A stretch of 64,000 bases of DNA, from positions 992,001 through 1,056,000 of the forward strand of contig NZ_CP042829.1 in NCBI RefSeq assembly GCF_008838325.1, read 5' to 3'. The notes below the pieces were generated by a model. The model was not told the DNA's origin. It saw nothing but the letters and a program-made list of their open reading frames with translations, and searched no databases. The stretch comes from Tepidiforma bonchosmolovskayae (GTDB taxonomy: Bacteria > Chloroflexota > Dehalococcoidia > Tepidiformales > Tepidiformaceae). This document shows, one piece after another, positions 7,987-16,764 of the stretch; position 1 is the stretch's first letter, and the number at the start of each line of letters is the position of its first letter. Position numbers and translations under genes: made by a program.

Positions 7987-9214
7987 CGGCGCCTCCGCGG
8001 GCCTCGAGCCGCTCGAGGACGCGGTCGAGGATGAGGTGGGCAACGGCGTACTTGGAGAGGAGGGGGAACTCTTCGACGCGGCCGTCGTCGTGGAAGATGA
8101 CGACCTGGTTGGTTTCGGTGCCGAAGCCGGAGCCGGGCGCGCTGACGTCGTTGGCAACGATGAAGTGGAGGCGCTTGGCGGGGAGCTTCTGGCGGGCGTA
8201 CTCGGCGAGGTTGCGGGTCTCGGCGGCGAAGCCGACGCGGATGCCGCCGCCGGGGATGCTGGCGATGATGTCGGGGTTCTGTTCGAGTTCGATGACGAGG
8301 CGCTCCTGGCCGGGCGCCTTTTTGATTTTGTGATCAGCCGGGCTTGCGGGCCGGAAGTCAGCGGGGGCGGCGGCCATGATGATGGCGTCGGAATCGGCGG
8401 CTGCCTGTTCGAGGGCGATGAGCATTTCGCGGACGGTCTGCACATCGACGCGGTGGACGCCCCAGGGGGTATCGAGGGCGACCGGACCGGCGACGAGGGT
8501 GACGAAGGCGCCGCGGTCGCGGGCGGCTTCGGCGATGGCGAAGCCCATTTTGCCGGTGGAGCGGTTGCCGACGAAGCGGACGGGATCGATCGGTTCGTGG
8601 GTGCCGCCGGCGGAGACGACGATGCGGCGGCCGGAGAGGTCGCCGGTGCGCTGGCCGAGGAGCTGGCGGAGCGCGCCGAGGATTTCGGGCACTTCGGCGA
8701 GGCGGCCGGGGCCGGTGCGCCCGCTGGCGAGGCGGCCGATCATCGGCCCAATGACTTCGACGCCGCGCTCGCGGAGGGTGGCGACGTTGTCCTGCGTGGC
8801 GGGGTGCTCCCACATCTGGCTGTCCATGGCGGGGGCGACGAGGATGGGCGCGGCGGTGGCAAGTGCGGTGAGGGCGACCATGTCGCCGGCGAAGCCGTGG
8901 GCGAGGCTGGCGAGGCAATCGGCGGTTGCCGGGGCGATGACCATCGCGTGGGCGCGGCGGGCGACCTCCACGTGGGCTTCGGTTTCGGCGGCGGCGAACA
9001 TCTCGACGATGACGTCGCGGCCGGTGAGCGATTTGAAGGTGAGCGGCGCGATGAACTGCGTGGCTGCGGGGGTCATGACGACTTCGACGGCGGCGCCGGC
9101 CTGCCGGAGTTTGCTCGCGAGGTCGGCGGCCTTGTAGCAGGAGATCGAGCCGGTGACGCCGAGGACGATGTGGCGCCCCTGCAGGGGGAGCTCGCGCGGG
9201 GTGAAGTCGGACAT
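7970..9214 (-). CDS. coaBC: Bifunctional phosphopantothenoylcysteine decarboxylase / phosphopantothenate-cysteine ligase
   Basis: A 414-residue Dfp/CoaBC protein catalysing the second and third steps of coenzyme A synthesis. The CoaC half (about 1-185) begins IVLGVTGSISCYKAADL, has the decarboxylase histidine in EAHVEVARRA, and APAMDSQMWEHPATQDN as the substrate-recognition clamp. The CoaB half (about 186-400) starts GRRIVVSAGGTHEPIDPVRFVGNRSTGKMG, the nucleotide-binding signature, and continues with DHKIKK and VGFAAETRNL. Start at ATG 9214; a longer frame extends upstream but is a shadow of coaX. It lies 16 bases downstream of coaX, so two CoA-pathway enzymes form one operon. Confidence 0.96.
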   Translation of the reverse strand: MSDFTPRELPLQGRHIVLGVTGSISCYKAADLASKLRQAGAAVEVVMTPAATQFIAPLTFKSLTGRDVIVEMFAAAETEAHVEVARRAHAMVIAPATADCLASLAHGFAGDMVALTALATAAPILVAPAMDSQMWEHPATQDNVATLRERGVEVIGPMIGRLASGRTGPGRLAEVPEILGALRQLLGQRTGDLSGRRIVVSAGGTHEPIDPVRFVGNRSTGKMGFAIAEAARDRGAFVTLVAGPVALDTPWGVHRVDVQTVREMLIALEQAAADSDAIIMAAAPADFRPASPADHKIKKAPGQERLVIELEQNPDIIASIPGGGIRVGFAAETRNLAEYARQKLPAKRLHFIVANDVSAPGSGFGTETNQVVIFHDDGRVEEFPLLSKYAVAHLILDRVLERLEARGGAATPPA

Positions 9215-9230
9215 GGGCGGACCCCCGTGG

Positions 9231-10004
9231 TCAGTCGCGGTCGCGGTTGAGTTCGTAGATGAGGCGGAGGCCGATGAGGGTGAGGTCGCCGTTGACGATG
9301 TCGATGCAGTCGGTTTCGGAGGCGACGAGGGAGGCGAGGCCGCCGGTGGCGACGACGGGCGGGTTGCCGCCGAGTTCGCGCTTGAACCGGGCGACGAGGC
9401 CTTCGACGAGACCAACGTAGCCGAAGAGGATGCCGGACTGCATCGCGTGGACGGTATTTTTGCCGATGGCGGCGGGCGGCCGTTCGAGCTGGACGCGGTA
9501 GAGCATGGCGGCGCGTGAGAAGAGCGCCTCGCTTGCGATGCCGATGCCGGGTGCGATGGCGCCGCCGAGATAGTCGCCCTGTTCGTTGACGGCATCGAAG
9601 ACGGTGGCGGTGCCGAAATCGACGACGATGACGGGGGTGCCGTAGAGGCGGCTGGCGGCAACGGCATCGATGATGCGGTCGGCGCCGAGCTGGCGCGGGT
9701 TGTCGTAGAGGATGCGGACGCCGGTGCGGAGCCCGTGGCCGACGAGGAGGGGTTCGACGCGGAAGTACTTGCGGCAGACCTGCTCGAACGTAGGGATGAG
9801 CGGCGGGACGTCGCAGCCGATGATGCAGGCGGTGATGGCGCGGGCGTCGATGTCGCTGTAGTCGAGGAGGGAGAGGATGAGGACGCCGTATTCGTCGGGG
9901 AGCTTTTCGCGTTCGACGCCGATGCGCCAGGTATCGACGAGGGTTTCGCCGTCCCAGAGGCCGATGTGGATGGAGGTGTTGCCGATATCGAAGGCGAGGA
10001 GCAT
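9231..10004 (-). CDS. coaX: Type III pantothenate kinase
   Basis: A 257-residue CoaX, which phosphorylates pantothenate with ATP at the first step of CoA synthesis and is not feedback-inhibited by CoA. It starts MLLAFDIGNTSIHIGLWDGE, the ASKHA-fold phosphate-1 motif with the catalytic Asp. It continues with GADRIIDAVAASRLYGTPVIVVDFGTATVFDAV (about 109-140, phosphate-2), GGAIAPGIGIASEALFSRAAML, and VATGGLASLV near the C-terminus. It is first in the coaX-coaBC operon. The region upstream of its start carries the heptamer repeat and, on the other strand, recQ. Confidence 0.95.
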   Translation of the reverse strand: MLLAFDIGNTSIHIGLWDGETLVDTWRIGVEREKLPDEYGVLILSLLDYSDIDARAITACIIGCDVPPLIPTFEQVCRKYFRVEPLLVGHGLRTGVRILYDNPRQLGADRIIDAVAASRLYGTPVIVVDFGTATVFDAVNEQGDYLGGAIAPGIGIASEALFSRAAMLYRVQLERPPAAIGKNTVHAMQSGILFGYVGLVEGLVARFKRELGGNPPVVATGGLASLVASETDCIDIVNGDLTLIGLRLIYELNRDRD

Positions 10005-10090
10005 GAGGTGGGTTTACCGTCCTGGCTTCGGGCCATTGGTGGCGGTCCCGGTGCCGGGGGCAGGATAGCTGAAAGAGGGTGGAGGGAGAA

Positions 10091-10147
10091 GGGAGCAGGG
10101 AGCGGGGAGCGGGGAGCAGGGAGCGGGGAGCGGGGAGCGGGGAGCAG
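10091..10147. repeat. GGGAGCR heptamer tandem repeat, copy 1
   Basis: About eight head-to-tail units of GGGAGCA or GGGAGCG fill the gap between coaX and recQ. Two other intergenic tracts in this window (12284-12321 and 58924-59050) use the same heptamer, with a different copy number at each. The tract is immediately upstream of the recQ -10 box. Confidence 0.85.
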
Positions 10148-10169
10148 GGCGGGTTTCGCACAGGTGTTC

Positions 10170-10175
10170 TATACT
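10170..10175 (+). promoter_or_regulatory. -10 box of recQ, leaderless-type
   Basis: TATACT ends eight bases before the recQ GTG, so transcription would begin at or within a few bases of the start codon. There is no good Shine-Dalgarno sequence or clear -35 hexamer; the repeat tract occupies the -35 side. The same TATACT hexamer precedes the P450 gene at 59085. Confidence 0.55.
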
Positions 10176-10183
10176 GGGGCGCT

Positions 10184-12235
10184 GTGCCGGGTGAGCTGTT
10201 GCGCAGGGCGCGGGCGGTGCTCCGCGATGTGTTCGGGTACGGGAGCTTCCGGCCGGGGCAGGAGGCGGTGATCGCCGACGTGCTGGCGGGGCGGGATACG
10301 CTGGTGGTGATGCCCACGGGCGGCGGGAAGAGCATCTGCTACCAGGTGCCGGCGCTGGTGCTGGAGCGGGGGCTCACGCTCGTGGTTTCGCCGCTGCTGG
10401 CGCTGATGAAGGACCAGGTGGATGCGCTGCGGGCGATGGGCGTGCCGGCGGCAGCCATCACCTCGATGCAGGAGCCGGAGGAGCAGCGGGCGGTGCTGGC
10501 GGCCTGTGCGCAGGGGCGGGTGCGGCTGCTCTACGTGGCGCCGGAGCGGTTCCAGTCGGGCGCGTTCCTTGCGGCGCTGCGCGGGCTGGAAGTCGCGCGG
10601 CTGGCGGTCGACGAGGCGCACTGCATCAGCCAGTGGGGGCACGATTTCCGGCCGAGCTATCGCGACCTCGGGGCGCTGCGGGAGCGGCTCGGCTTCCCGC
10701 CGACGGTAGCGCTGACGGCGACTGCGGACCCGCTGGTGCAGCAGGACATCACGGAGCGGCTGCGGCTGCGCGAGCCGGCGGTGCACGTGGCGGGGTTCGA
10801 CCGCCCGAACCTGCGGCTCGAAACCCTCCGGGTGAGCAGCCTCGGCGAGAAGGCGGAAGCGGTGGCGGAGGAGCTGGCCGGCCTGCGGGGGGCTTCGGCG
10901 ATTGTCTACTGCGCGACGCGGCGGCGGACGGAGGACCTGGCCGCCGAGCTGCAGCGGCGCGGAATCCGCTGCGCGACCTACCACGCGGGGATGGCAGACA
11001 CCGACCGGCGACGGGTGCAGGATGCGTTCGCCCGGGATGCGGTGCGGGTGATCGTGGCGACGAACGCGTTCGGGATGGGCATCGACAAGCCGGACGTGCG
11101 GCTGGTGGTCCACCACGACCTGCCGGATTCGCTGGAGTCGTACTACCAGGAGGCGGGGCGGGCCGGACGGGACGGGGACCCGGCGCGGTGCCTGCTGATC
11201 TCCAGTCCGCGGGACCGGGGCCTGCGGGAGTACTTCATCGACATGGCGCACCCCTCGGCGGAGCGGGTGCTCGAGATCTACCGGGCGCTGGCGGCGGCCG
11301 AGGGACGGCGGGTGCACGTGCGCGACCTGATGCGGGAGGACGACGAGCCGGGGTTCAACGCGGCGGTGCAGACGCTGGTGGAATCGGGCGTGGCGGTCAA
11401 GCAGGGGTGGATGCTGGCAGCGACCCGCCCGGACGGCGAAGCGCTGATCGACACGGCGATGCTGGAGGCGCACCGGGAGCACTCGTTCAGGAAGCTCGAC
11501 GCGATGGAGGCGTACGCGCAGTCGCGGACCTGCCTGCGGGCACGGGTGCTGGAGTACTTCGGGGAGACGCCGCCGGCAGCGTGCGGGAACTGCGGGCCGT
11601 GCCTCGCGGGGGAGCGGGGCCGCGAGGCGGAGGGCCGGCCCGCGGCCGAGGAGGCGCTCTTCCAGGAGCTGCGGGCGATCCGCCGGGCGCTGGCGGAGGC
11701 GGAGGGCGTGCCGCCGTACATCGTGGCCTCGGATGCGGTGCTGCGGGAGATGGCCCGGCGCCGGCCGCGGAACCGGGCGGAGATGCTGGCCGTGCCGGGT
11801 ATGGGCCGGGTGAAGTTCGAGCGGTACGGGGAGCAGTTCCTTTCGGCGACGCGGGCGGCTGCGGGCGCGGCCGGGCCGCGGCCGGCGGCGCCGGGGCGCC
11901 TTGCCCGGCCGGCGGTGCGGGAGGCGGCGACCTTCGCGCCGACGGTGCGGGAGACGCTCTCGCTGTATGCCGACGGGCTGCGGGACATCGGAGAGATGGC
12001 GAAGGTGCGGGCGATGGCGCCGGCGACGATCGTGAGTCACCTGGCGGAGCTGATCGCGGCGGGGGCGATTCCGTCGCTCGAGGGGCTGGTGGCGCCGGAG
12101 AAGGTGGAGCTGGTGCGGGCTGCGGCCGGCGGGCAGCCGATCAGGTCGCTGCGGCCGCTGAAGGAGCGGCTGGGGGATGCGGTGAGCTACGACGAGCTGC
12201 ACCTGGTGCGGGCGTGGCTGTCGCGGAGGAAGTAG
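10184..12235 (+). CDS. recQ: RecQ family ATP-dependent DNA helicase
   Basis: GTG at 10184 gives 683 residues; the frame extends further left only through the repeat. It is a 3'-5' helicase for recombination and fork repair. The superfamily-2 core is in order: FGYGSFRPGQEAVI (motif 0), MPTGGGKS (Walker A, near 47), VDEAHCISQWGHDFRP (DEAH plus the RecQ aromatic-rich loop), ATNAFGMGIDKPDVR and EAGRAGRDG (motifs V-VI). The RQC zinc site is seen in SRTCLRARVLEYFGE...CGNCGPC. An HRDC domain (about 480-560; ALFQELRAIRRALAE...VPGMGRVKFERYG) and a C-terminal helical extension follow, as in E. coli-type RecQ. It is divergent from coaX. Confidence 0.95.
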   Translation: MPGELLRRARAVLRDVFGYGSFRPGQEAVIADVLAGRDTLVVMPTGGGKSICYQVPALVLERGLTLVVSPLLALMKDQVDALRAMGVPAAAITSMQEPEEQRAVLAACAQGRVRLLYVAPERFQSGAFLAALRGLEVARLAVDEAHCISQWGHDFRPSYRDLGALRERLGFPPTVALTATADPLVQQDITERLRLREPAVHVAGFDRPNLRLETLRVSSLGEKAEAVAEELAGLRGASAIVYCATRRRTEDLAAELQRRGIRCATYHAGMADTDRRRVQDAFARDAVRVIVATNAFGMGIDKPDVRLVVHHDLPDSLESYYQEAGRAGRDGDPARCLLISSPRDRGLREYFIDMAHPSAERVLEIYRALAAAEGRRVHVRDLMREDDEPGFNAAVQTLVESGVAVKQGWMLAATRPDGEALIDTAMLEAHREHSFRKLDAMEAYAQSRTCLRARVLEYFGETPPAACGNCGPCLAGERGREAEGRPAAEEALFQELRAIRRALAEAEGVPPYIVASDAVLREMARRRPRNRAEMLAVPGMGRVKFERYGEQFLSATRAAAGAAGPRPAAPGRLARPAVREAATFAPTVRETLSLYADGLRDIGEMAKVRAMAPATIVSHLAELIAAGAIPSLEGLVAPEKVELVRAAAGGQPIRSLRPLKERLGDAVSYDELHLVRAWLSRRK

Positions 12236-12283
12236 AAGTAAGGGAGGAGGGAGCCCCGCCCGGCCTCGCCGCCGCCCCGAGGG

Positions 12284-12321
12284 AGGAGCGGGGAGCAGGG
12301 AGCAGGGAGCAGGGAGCAGGG
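12284..12321. repeat. GGGAGCR heptamer tandem repeat, copy 2
   Basis: About five heptamer units lie downstream of recQ. They are preceded by a GC-rich block (12246-12280) that resembles the block before copy 3 (58888-58920): both read roughly GGGAGG-x-CCCCGCCCGGCC-x-CGCCGCC. This suggests a composite dispersed element rather than an isolated microsatellite. Nothing else is seen in the 12236-12400 gap. Confidence 0.75.
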
Positions 12322-12399
12322 GGGTTTATGGGCGGCAGTGCATGCTTCGCCCCCGTTCTCGTCACCCGGGGCGGGAGGGCGGAGGAAGCGGGGGCTCCA

Positions 12400-12933
12400 T
12401 CATCCCTGCTCGGCGCGGCGGTACTCTTCGACCATGCGGCGGCGGCGTTCGAGGACGTCGGCGAGGGTTTCGCCGAGGGCGGCTTCGAGGCGGCGGACGC
12501 GGGCGAGGTCGTGGGCGGCCCAGCGTTCAAGGTAGGCGGCGACGGTGACCGGTTCGCCGGCGAGCAAGCCGCGGCGTTCGAGCTGGCGCGGTTCGAGGGC
12601 GCGGACGATGGCAAGGGTTGCCTGGCGGTGGAGGGCGAAGTCGGCGAGGATGTGCTCCTTGCGGTCGCGGGTGCGGTGCCGGCCGGCCGGCCAGGCGGCG
12701 CGGTCGAGGACGTGGAGGACCGGCTCGGGCTCGGCGAGCATGCGTTCGAGCCCCGGCCGGAGGGCGAGGACCTCTTCGTCGCGAAACCAGGCGAGCCAGA
12801 GGCGGGGCGTCCAGCCCTCCCGGTCGGCATCGTCGAGGCGGGCGTCATCGGCTTCGGCGACGAGGTGGGCGAGGGTCGTGGGCGTGCTGGCGAGGACGGC
12901 GAGGGCTTCGGAGAGCGGCTGCGGGAGGGTCAT
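12400..12933 (-). CDS. DinB-like four-helix protein
   Basis: A 177-residue all-helical protein: MTLPQPLSEALAVLASTPTTLAHLVAEADDARL, then DGREEHILADF-type (here DRKEHILADFALHRQ) and ERWAAHDLARVRRLEAAL. The helix lengths and the well-spaced histidines (in AHLVA, EHILADFALH and AAHDLAR) fit the DinB/YfiT metal-binding bundle family, which includes thiol transferases and many proteins of unknown role. No substrate can be assigned. It is convergent with recQ and divergent from the hydrolase at 12984, from which it is separated by 50 bases. Confidence 0.65.
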   Translation of the reverse strand: MTLPQPLSEALAVLASTPTTLAHLVAEADDARLDDADREGWTPRLWLAWFRDEEVLALRPGLERMLAEPEPVLHVLDRAAWPAGRHRTRDRKEHILADFALHRQATLAIVRALEPRQLERRGLLAGEPVTVAAYLERWAAHDLARVRRLEAALGETLADVLERRRRMVEEYRRAEQG

Positions 12934-12983
12934 AGGGAGAGGGTAGCAGGTGCGCTGCGGACCGCCGGGCTAGACTGTTCGCT

Positions 12984-13883
12984 ATGAACGAAGGAATGCG
13001 AACCGATGCGCCCCGCGCCTTCCGGGTGCCCGGCGACGGGGTGGAGCTGCAGGCGTACGAATGGGCCGGCGAGGAGCCGGCGGTGTTCTTCGCGCACGCG
13101 ACGGGCTTCCATGCGCGGTGCTGGGACCAGGTGATCCGGCGGCTGCCGGGCGTCCGGGCGATCGCCGTCGACATGCGGGGCCATGGGCTGAGCGACAAAC
13201 CGGAGCCGCCCTACCGGTGGTCGCACTTCGGCCGCGACGTGGCGGCGGCGGTCCGGGCGCTGGGGCTGCGCGGCGCACTGGCGGTCGGCCATTCGAAGGG
13301 CGGGCACGCGGTGACGCGGGCGGCGGCGCTGGAGCCGGGCGCGTTCGGGGCGCTGCTGCTGGTGGACCCGGTCATCGGACCGCGCGGCTTCCGGCGGGAG
13401 ATGGGCGAGGACGAGCACTTCGCCGCCCGGCGCCGGAACGCGTGGAGTTCGCCGGAGGAGATGTTCGAGCGGTTCCGGGGACGGGAGCCGTTCTCGCGGT
13501 GGGACCCGGAGGTGCTGCGCGACTACTGCACGTACGGGCTGGTGCCCAACCCGGAGGGGGAGGGCTGCGTGCTGGCGTGTCCGCCGCGGATCGAGGCGGC
13601 GGTTTACGCGGGCGCCTATTCGGACCCGGAGGGCGACGACGTCTACGACGCGCTTGCGCGGGTGACGGTGCCGGTGCGGGTGCTGCGGGCGCGGCAGCGT
13701 GCGGCGGATGCGCCGATGGACATGAGCGGCTCGCCGACGGCGCCGGACCTCGCGCGGCATTTCGCCCGCGGGGAGGACGTGCCGGTGCCGCAGTATTCGC
13801 ACTTCATCCCGATGGAGGACCCGGGCTTCGTGGCGGGGCAGGTGCGGGAGATGCTGGCGCTGCTCACGGGGGCGGCGAAATGA
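12984..13883 (+). CDS. Alpha/beta-fold hydrolase
   Basis: A 299-residue single-domain alpha/beta hydrolase. Visible elements are the oxyanion strand VFFAHATGFHARCWDQV (about 33-50), VDMRGHGLSDKP, the nucleophile elbow VGHSKGGHA (Ser near 104), LLLVDPVIGPRG, and a late catalytic His in QYSHFIPMEDP (about 273). An acid residue is likely in the segment following VTVPVRVLRARQ. Esterase, lactonase and epoxide or haloalkane-type roles are all possible. Its ATG is seven bases from a TAGACT hexamer, so the mRNA may be leaderless. dapB follows 27 bases later but has its own -10 box. Confidence 0.85.
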   Translation: MNEGMRTDAPRAFRVPGDGVELQAYEWAGEEPAVFFAHATGFHARCWDQVIRRLPGVRAIAVDMRGHGLSDKPEPPYRWSHFGRDVAAAVRALGLRGALAVGHSKGGHAVTRAAALEPGAFGALLLVDPVIGPRGFRREMGEDEHFAARRRNAWSSPEEMFERFRGREPFSRWDPEVLRDYCTYGLVPNPEGEGCVLACPPRIEAAVYAGAYSDPEGDDVYDALARVTVPVRVLRARQRAADAPMDMSGSPTAPDLARHFARGEDVPVPQYSHFIPMEDPGFVAGQVREMLALLTGAAK

Positions 13884-13898
13884 CCGGGCAGAAGGGGC

Positions 13899-13904
13899 TA
13901 CAAT
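13899..13904 (+). promoter_or_regulatory. -10 box of dapB, leaderless-type
   Basis: TACAAT lies six bases before the GTG start of dapB, in the short gap after the hydrolase stop. The predicted start point coincides with the GTG. No Shine-Dalgarno sequence is present. Confidence 0.5.
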
Positions 13905-13910
13905 CGGGCC

Positions 13911-14690
13911 GTGACTGAGCTTTCGGTGGTGATCAGCGGGACGGGCCGGATGGGCCGGCAGGTTGCGGCAGCGGTGCTCGCGGAGCCGGGCATGACGCCG
14001 GCGGCGTACATCGACGGGCTGGCCGAACGGGGGGCGATGGACGGCATCCCGGTGTTCCGGGAGGCCGGAGTCGGGCTGGACGAAGCGAAGCCGCACGTGG
14101 TGGTCGACTTTACGAACGCGGCCTGGACTCCGGTGATTGCCAAGGCGGCGCTGGAGCGGGGCATCCCGCTGGTCATCGGGACCACCGGGCTGAGCGCCGA
14201 TTTCATGGCGTGGCTTGAGGCGGAAACGAAGGCGCGCGGCGTGGGCGCCGTGGTTGCGGCGAACTTCGCGATCAGCGCGGTGCTGATGATGCACTTCGCG
14301 AAGCTGGCGGCGCAGTTCTTCGACCACGCGGAGATCATCGAGCTGCACCACGACGGGAAGGCGGACAGCCCTTCGGGAACGGCGAAGGCGACGGCGGAGG
14401 GGATGGTGGCGGCGCGGGGGCGGCCGTTCGTGCACCCGGAGCCGGAGGTGGAGACGGTGGCGGGCGCGCGCGGGGCGGAGCTGGGCGGGGTGGCGATCCA
14501 CGCGGTGCGGCTGCCGGGGCTGGTCGCGCACCAGGAGGTGATCTTCGGCGGCCAGGGGCAGCTGCTGACGATCCGGCAGGACAGCACCGGCAGGGATTCG
14601 TTCATGCCGGGCGTGCTGCTCGCAATCCGCGAGGTGCTCGGGCGGCGTGAGCTGGTGGTCGGGCTCGACCGGCTGCTCGGGCTGGCGTAG
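13911..14690 (+). CDS. dapB: 4-hydroxy-tetrahydrodipicolinate reductase
   Basis: A 259-residue DapB, which reduces the dehydrated DapA product with NAD(P)H in the lysine/diaminopimelate pathway. The N-terminal Rossmann motif is VVISGTGRMGRQVAAAVL. The central part has VDFTNAAW and IGTTGLS. The catalytic/substrate motif is IIELHHDGKADSPSGTAKAT (about 142-161), and the C-terminal strands include VRLPGLVAHQEVIFGG. The start is GTG at 13911 (VTELSVVISGTG), directly behind a -10 hexamer. No dapA or lysA is nearby, so the pathway is scattered. Confidence 0.95.
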   Translation: MTELSVVISGTGRMGRQVAAAVLAEPGMTPAAYIDGLAERGAMDGIPVFREAGVGLDEAKPHVVVDFTNAAWTPVIAKAALERGIPLVIGTTGLSADFMAWLEAETKARGVGAVVAANFAISAVLMMHFAKLAAQFFDHAEIIELHHDGKADSPSGTAKATAEGMVAARGRPFVHPEPEVETVAGARGAELGGVAIHAVRLPGLVAHQEVIFGGQGQLLTIRQDSTGRDSFMPGVLLAIREVLGRRELVVGLDRLLGLA

Positions 14691-14704
14691 CAGCAGCGGG
14701 CCGT

Positions 14705-15127
14705 TCAGGCGCCGCGGCGGCCGGCGTAGGCGCGGCCGTACGGCCCAAGCCGCTCCCCGGCGAGGTCGGCCTGGCGCGCGGTGAACCGGCGGCGGAGGGC
14801 CGAGACCAGGGGCGCGAGTGCGCGGGCGGCTTCCGGGTCGCGTTCGAAACGGAGCCGGACGATGAGCCCGCCGAAGGGGTCGGGGTCGACCGTCACGAGA
14901 CGGGCAGGGATTTCGGCATGCCATTCGCCGCCGGGCGTTTCGAGGCGGAGGACGACGGTCTCGGTGGCGGGGACCGGCTGGCGGACGGTCACAGCGGCGC
15001 CGGCGATCGAGATATCGATGAGCGCGCCATCGGCAATGACGCTGCCGCCGGCGAGAAGGCGGCAGGGGAGGTCGGCGGGCACACGCGGGGCACGCCGGCG
15101 GGAGGCGACGCCGTTGAAGGTCTCCAT
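14705..15127 (-). CDS. PilZ domain protein (predicted c-di-GMP receptor)
   Basis: A 140-residue single PilZ domain. The ligand signature is visible as RRRAPRVPADLPCRL near the N-terminus (RxxxR loop), followed by GALIDISIAGAAVTV (the D-x-S-x-x-G strand), VVLRLETPGGEWHAEIPARLV and GLIVRLRFERD. Such proteins bind cyclic di-GMP and signal to motility, exopolysaccharide or surface functions. The final G of the canonical DxSxxGxG is replaced here (SIAGAA), so binding strength is uncertain. It sits 46 bases downstream of the acyl-CoA synthetase on the same strand, with no clear terminator between. Confidence 0.75.
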   Translation of the reverse strand: METFNGVASRRRAPRVPADLPCRLLAGGSVIADGALIDISIAGAAVTVRQPVPATETVVLRLETPGGEWHAEIPARLVTVDPDPFGGLIVRLRFERDPEAARALAPLVSALRRRFTARQADLAGERLGPYGRAYAGRRGA

Positions 15128-15173
15128 ACTCTGAGTTTCGGACGGGATTGCGCCGGCGTTCAGGCCGGGGGCG

Positions 15174-16745
15174 TCAGTTGACCTGGCGCTCGCGGCCGGC
15201 CCAGTAGGGTGCGCGGAGTTCGCGCTTGAGGATCTTGCCGGAGGGGTTGCGCGGGAGCGCTTCAGCGAAGTCGATCGACTTCGGCACCTTGTAGCCGGCG
15301 ATCCGTTCGCGGGCGAAGGCGATCAGCTCCTCGGGCGTGACCTCCATCCCGGGCTTCTTGACGACGATCGCCTTGACGGCTTCGCCCCATTTGTCGTCGG
15401 GGACGCCGATGACTGCGACGTCGGCGACTGCGGGGTGGCCGAAGAGGGCGGACTCGACCTCAGCCGGGTACACGTTTTCGCCGCCGGAGACGATCATGTC
15501 TTTGACGCGGTCGTAGATGTAGACGTAGCCGTCGGCGTCCATGTAGCCGGCGTCGCCGGTGTAGAACCAGCCGTCGCGGATGGCTTTGGCGGTCTCCTCC
15601 GGGAGGTTCCAGTACCCCTTCATCACCTGCTTCGAGCGGCAGATGATTTCGCCGACCTCGCCGACGGGGAGGTCGCGGCCTTCGGGGTCGACGATGCGGA
15701 GTTCGACGCCGGGGAGCGGCTTTCCGCAGGAGCGCATGCGGGGGTTGCCGTTGGGGTCGTGGTCTTCGGGCGGGAGGTAGGTGACGGCGCCGGTGGTTTC
15801 GGTGAGGCCGTAGAGCTGGGCGAACTGGCACTTGAAGGTGGCGACGGCGTTGCGCAGGAGGTCGAGCGGGATGGGCGAGGCGCCGTAGGCGATGAACTGG
15901 AGGCTGGAGAAGTCGGTTTCCTGGACGCCGGGCGTCTGCAGGAGGAAGAGGAGGACCGCGGGGACGAAGATGGCGCGGGTGACGCGGTACTCGGGGATGA
16001 CCTTCAGGATTTCGGCGGGGACGACGTCGCGGAGGACGATGTCCTTCGCGCCGGCGTAGAGGCCGACGATGCCCCAGCCGCTGCCGGCGATGTGGAAGAG
16101 GGGCATGACGACAAGGTTGACATCGTTGTCGGACCAGCGGGGCCCCCAGCTGCGGACAGCGCCGGGGAGGAGGGCGAAGAAGTTGCCGTTGGTGAGCTGG
16201 GCGCCCTTGGGGTGGCCGGTGGTGCCGCTGGTGTACATCTGGATGGCGACGTCGTCTTCGCCGGTGGGGACGCGCGGGTCTTCGGCGGACCGGGCATCGC
16301 GCCATTCGGGGTAGTACTGCCAGCCCTCGTGCGGGGCATCGATGGCGATGACGGTTTTAACGGTCCGCAGTTCGGGGAGGATCTTTTCGATGACGGGGAA
16401 GAACTCCTGGCCGACGAAGAGGGCTTCGGCCATGGCGTCATTAATAATGTAGGCAACTTCGGGCGGCGCGAGGCGCCAGTTGACGGCGACCATGACCTGG
16501 TTCGCCTTGGCGGCGCCGAAGAGGACTTCGAAGAAGCGGTCGGAGTTCTTATCGAGGTAGGCCACGCGGGCCTGGGGGCCGAGGCCCGCGGCGATGAGGC
16601 CGTTGGCGACGCGGCTGGCGCGCTCGTCGAGTTCGCGGTAGGTGGTTTCGCGGCCCTGGTAGACGAGGGCGACGGCGTTGGGGCGCGCGGCGGCGTGGGT
16701 GCGGGTGATATCGGCGAGGCAGGCGATATCGATGTCGGTGGTCAC
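15174..16745 (-). CDS. Long-chain-fatty-acid-type acyl-CoA synthetase (AMP-forming)
   Basis: The start is GTG at 16745, preceded by a GGAGG five bases away, giving 523 residues. ANL-superfamily motifs occur in order: the P-loop YTSGTTGHPKGAQLTN (about 168-183), PLFHIAG, the A5 motif YGLTETTGAVTYL (about 300-312), YTGDAGYMDADGYVYIYDRVKDMIVSGGENVYPAEVE (A7-A8), and NPSGKILKRELR with the catalytic Lys (A10, about 508). The enzyme activates a carboxylic acid to its CoA ester. Chain length cannot be read from sequence. With the thiolase, crotonase and P450 elsewhere in the window it fits fatty-acid or aromatic/terpenoid catabolism. A perfect hairpin lies 20 bases upstream of the start. Confidence 0.9.
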   Translation of the reverse strand: MTTDIDIACLADITRTHAAARPNAVALVYQGRETTYRELDERASRVANGLIAAGLGPQARVAYLDKNSDRFFEVLFGAAKANQVMVAVNWRLAPPEVAYIINDAMAEALFVGQEFFPVIEKILPELRTVKTVIAIDAPHEGWQYYPEWRDARSAEDPRVPTGEDDVAIQMYTSGTTGHPKGAQLTNGNFFALLPGAVRSWGPRWSDNDVNLVVMPLFHIAGSGWGIVGLYAGAKDIVLRDVVPAEILKVIPEYRVTRAIFVPAVLLFLLQTPGVQETDFSSLQFIAYGASPIPLDLLRNAVATFKCQFAQLYGLTETTGAVTYLPPEDHDPNGNPRMRSCGKPLPGVELRIVDPEGRDLPVGEVGEIICRSKQVMKGYWNLPEETAKAIRDGWFYTGDAGYMDADGYVYIYDRVKDMIVSGGENVYPAEVESALFGHPAVADVAVIGVPDDKWGEAVKAIVVKKPGMEVTPEELIAFARERIAGYKVPKSIDFAEALPRNPSGKILKRELRAPYWAGRERQVN

Positions 16746-16764
16746 GCGGGCCTCCGGTGCACGT

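Noticed and set aside
10169-12202. 677-codon minus-strand frame opposite recQ
   Set aside because: Its Arg/Pro/His-rich composition with no motifs marks it as a shadow of the RecQ gene.
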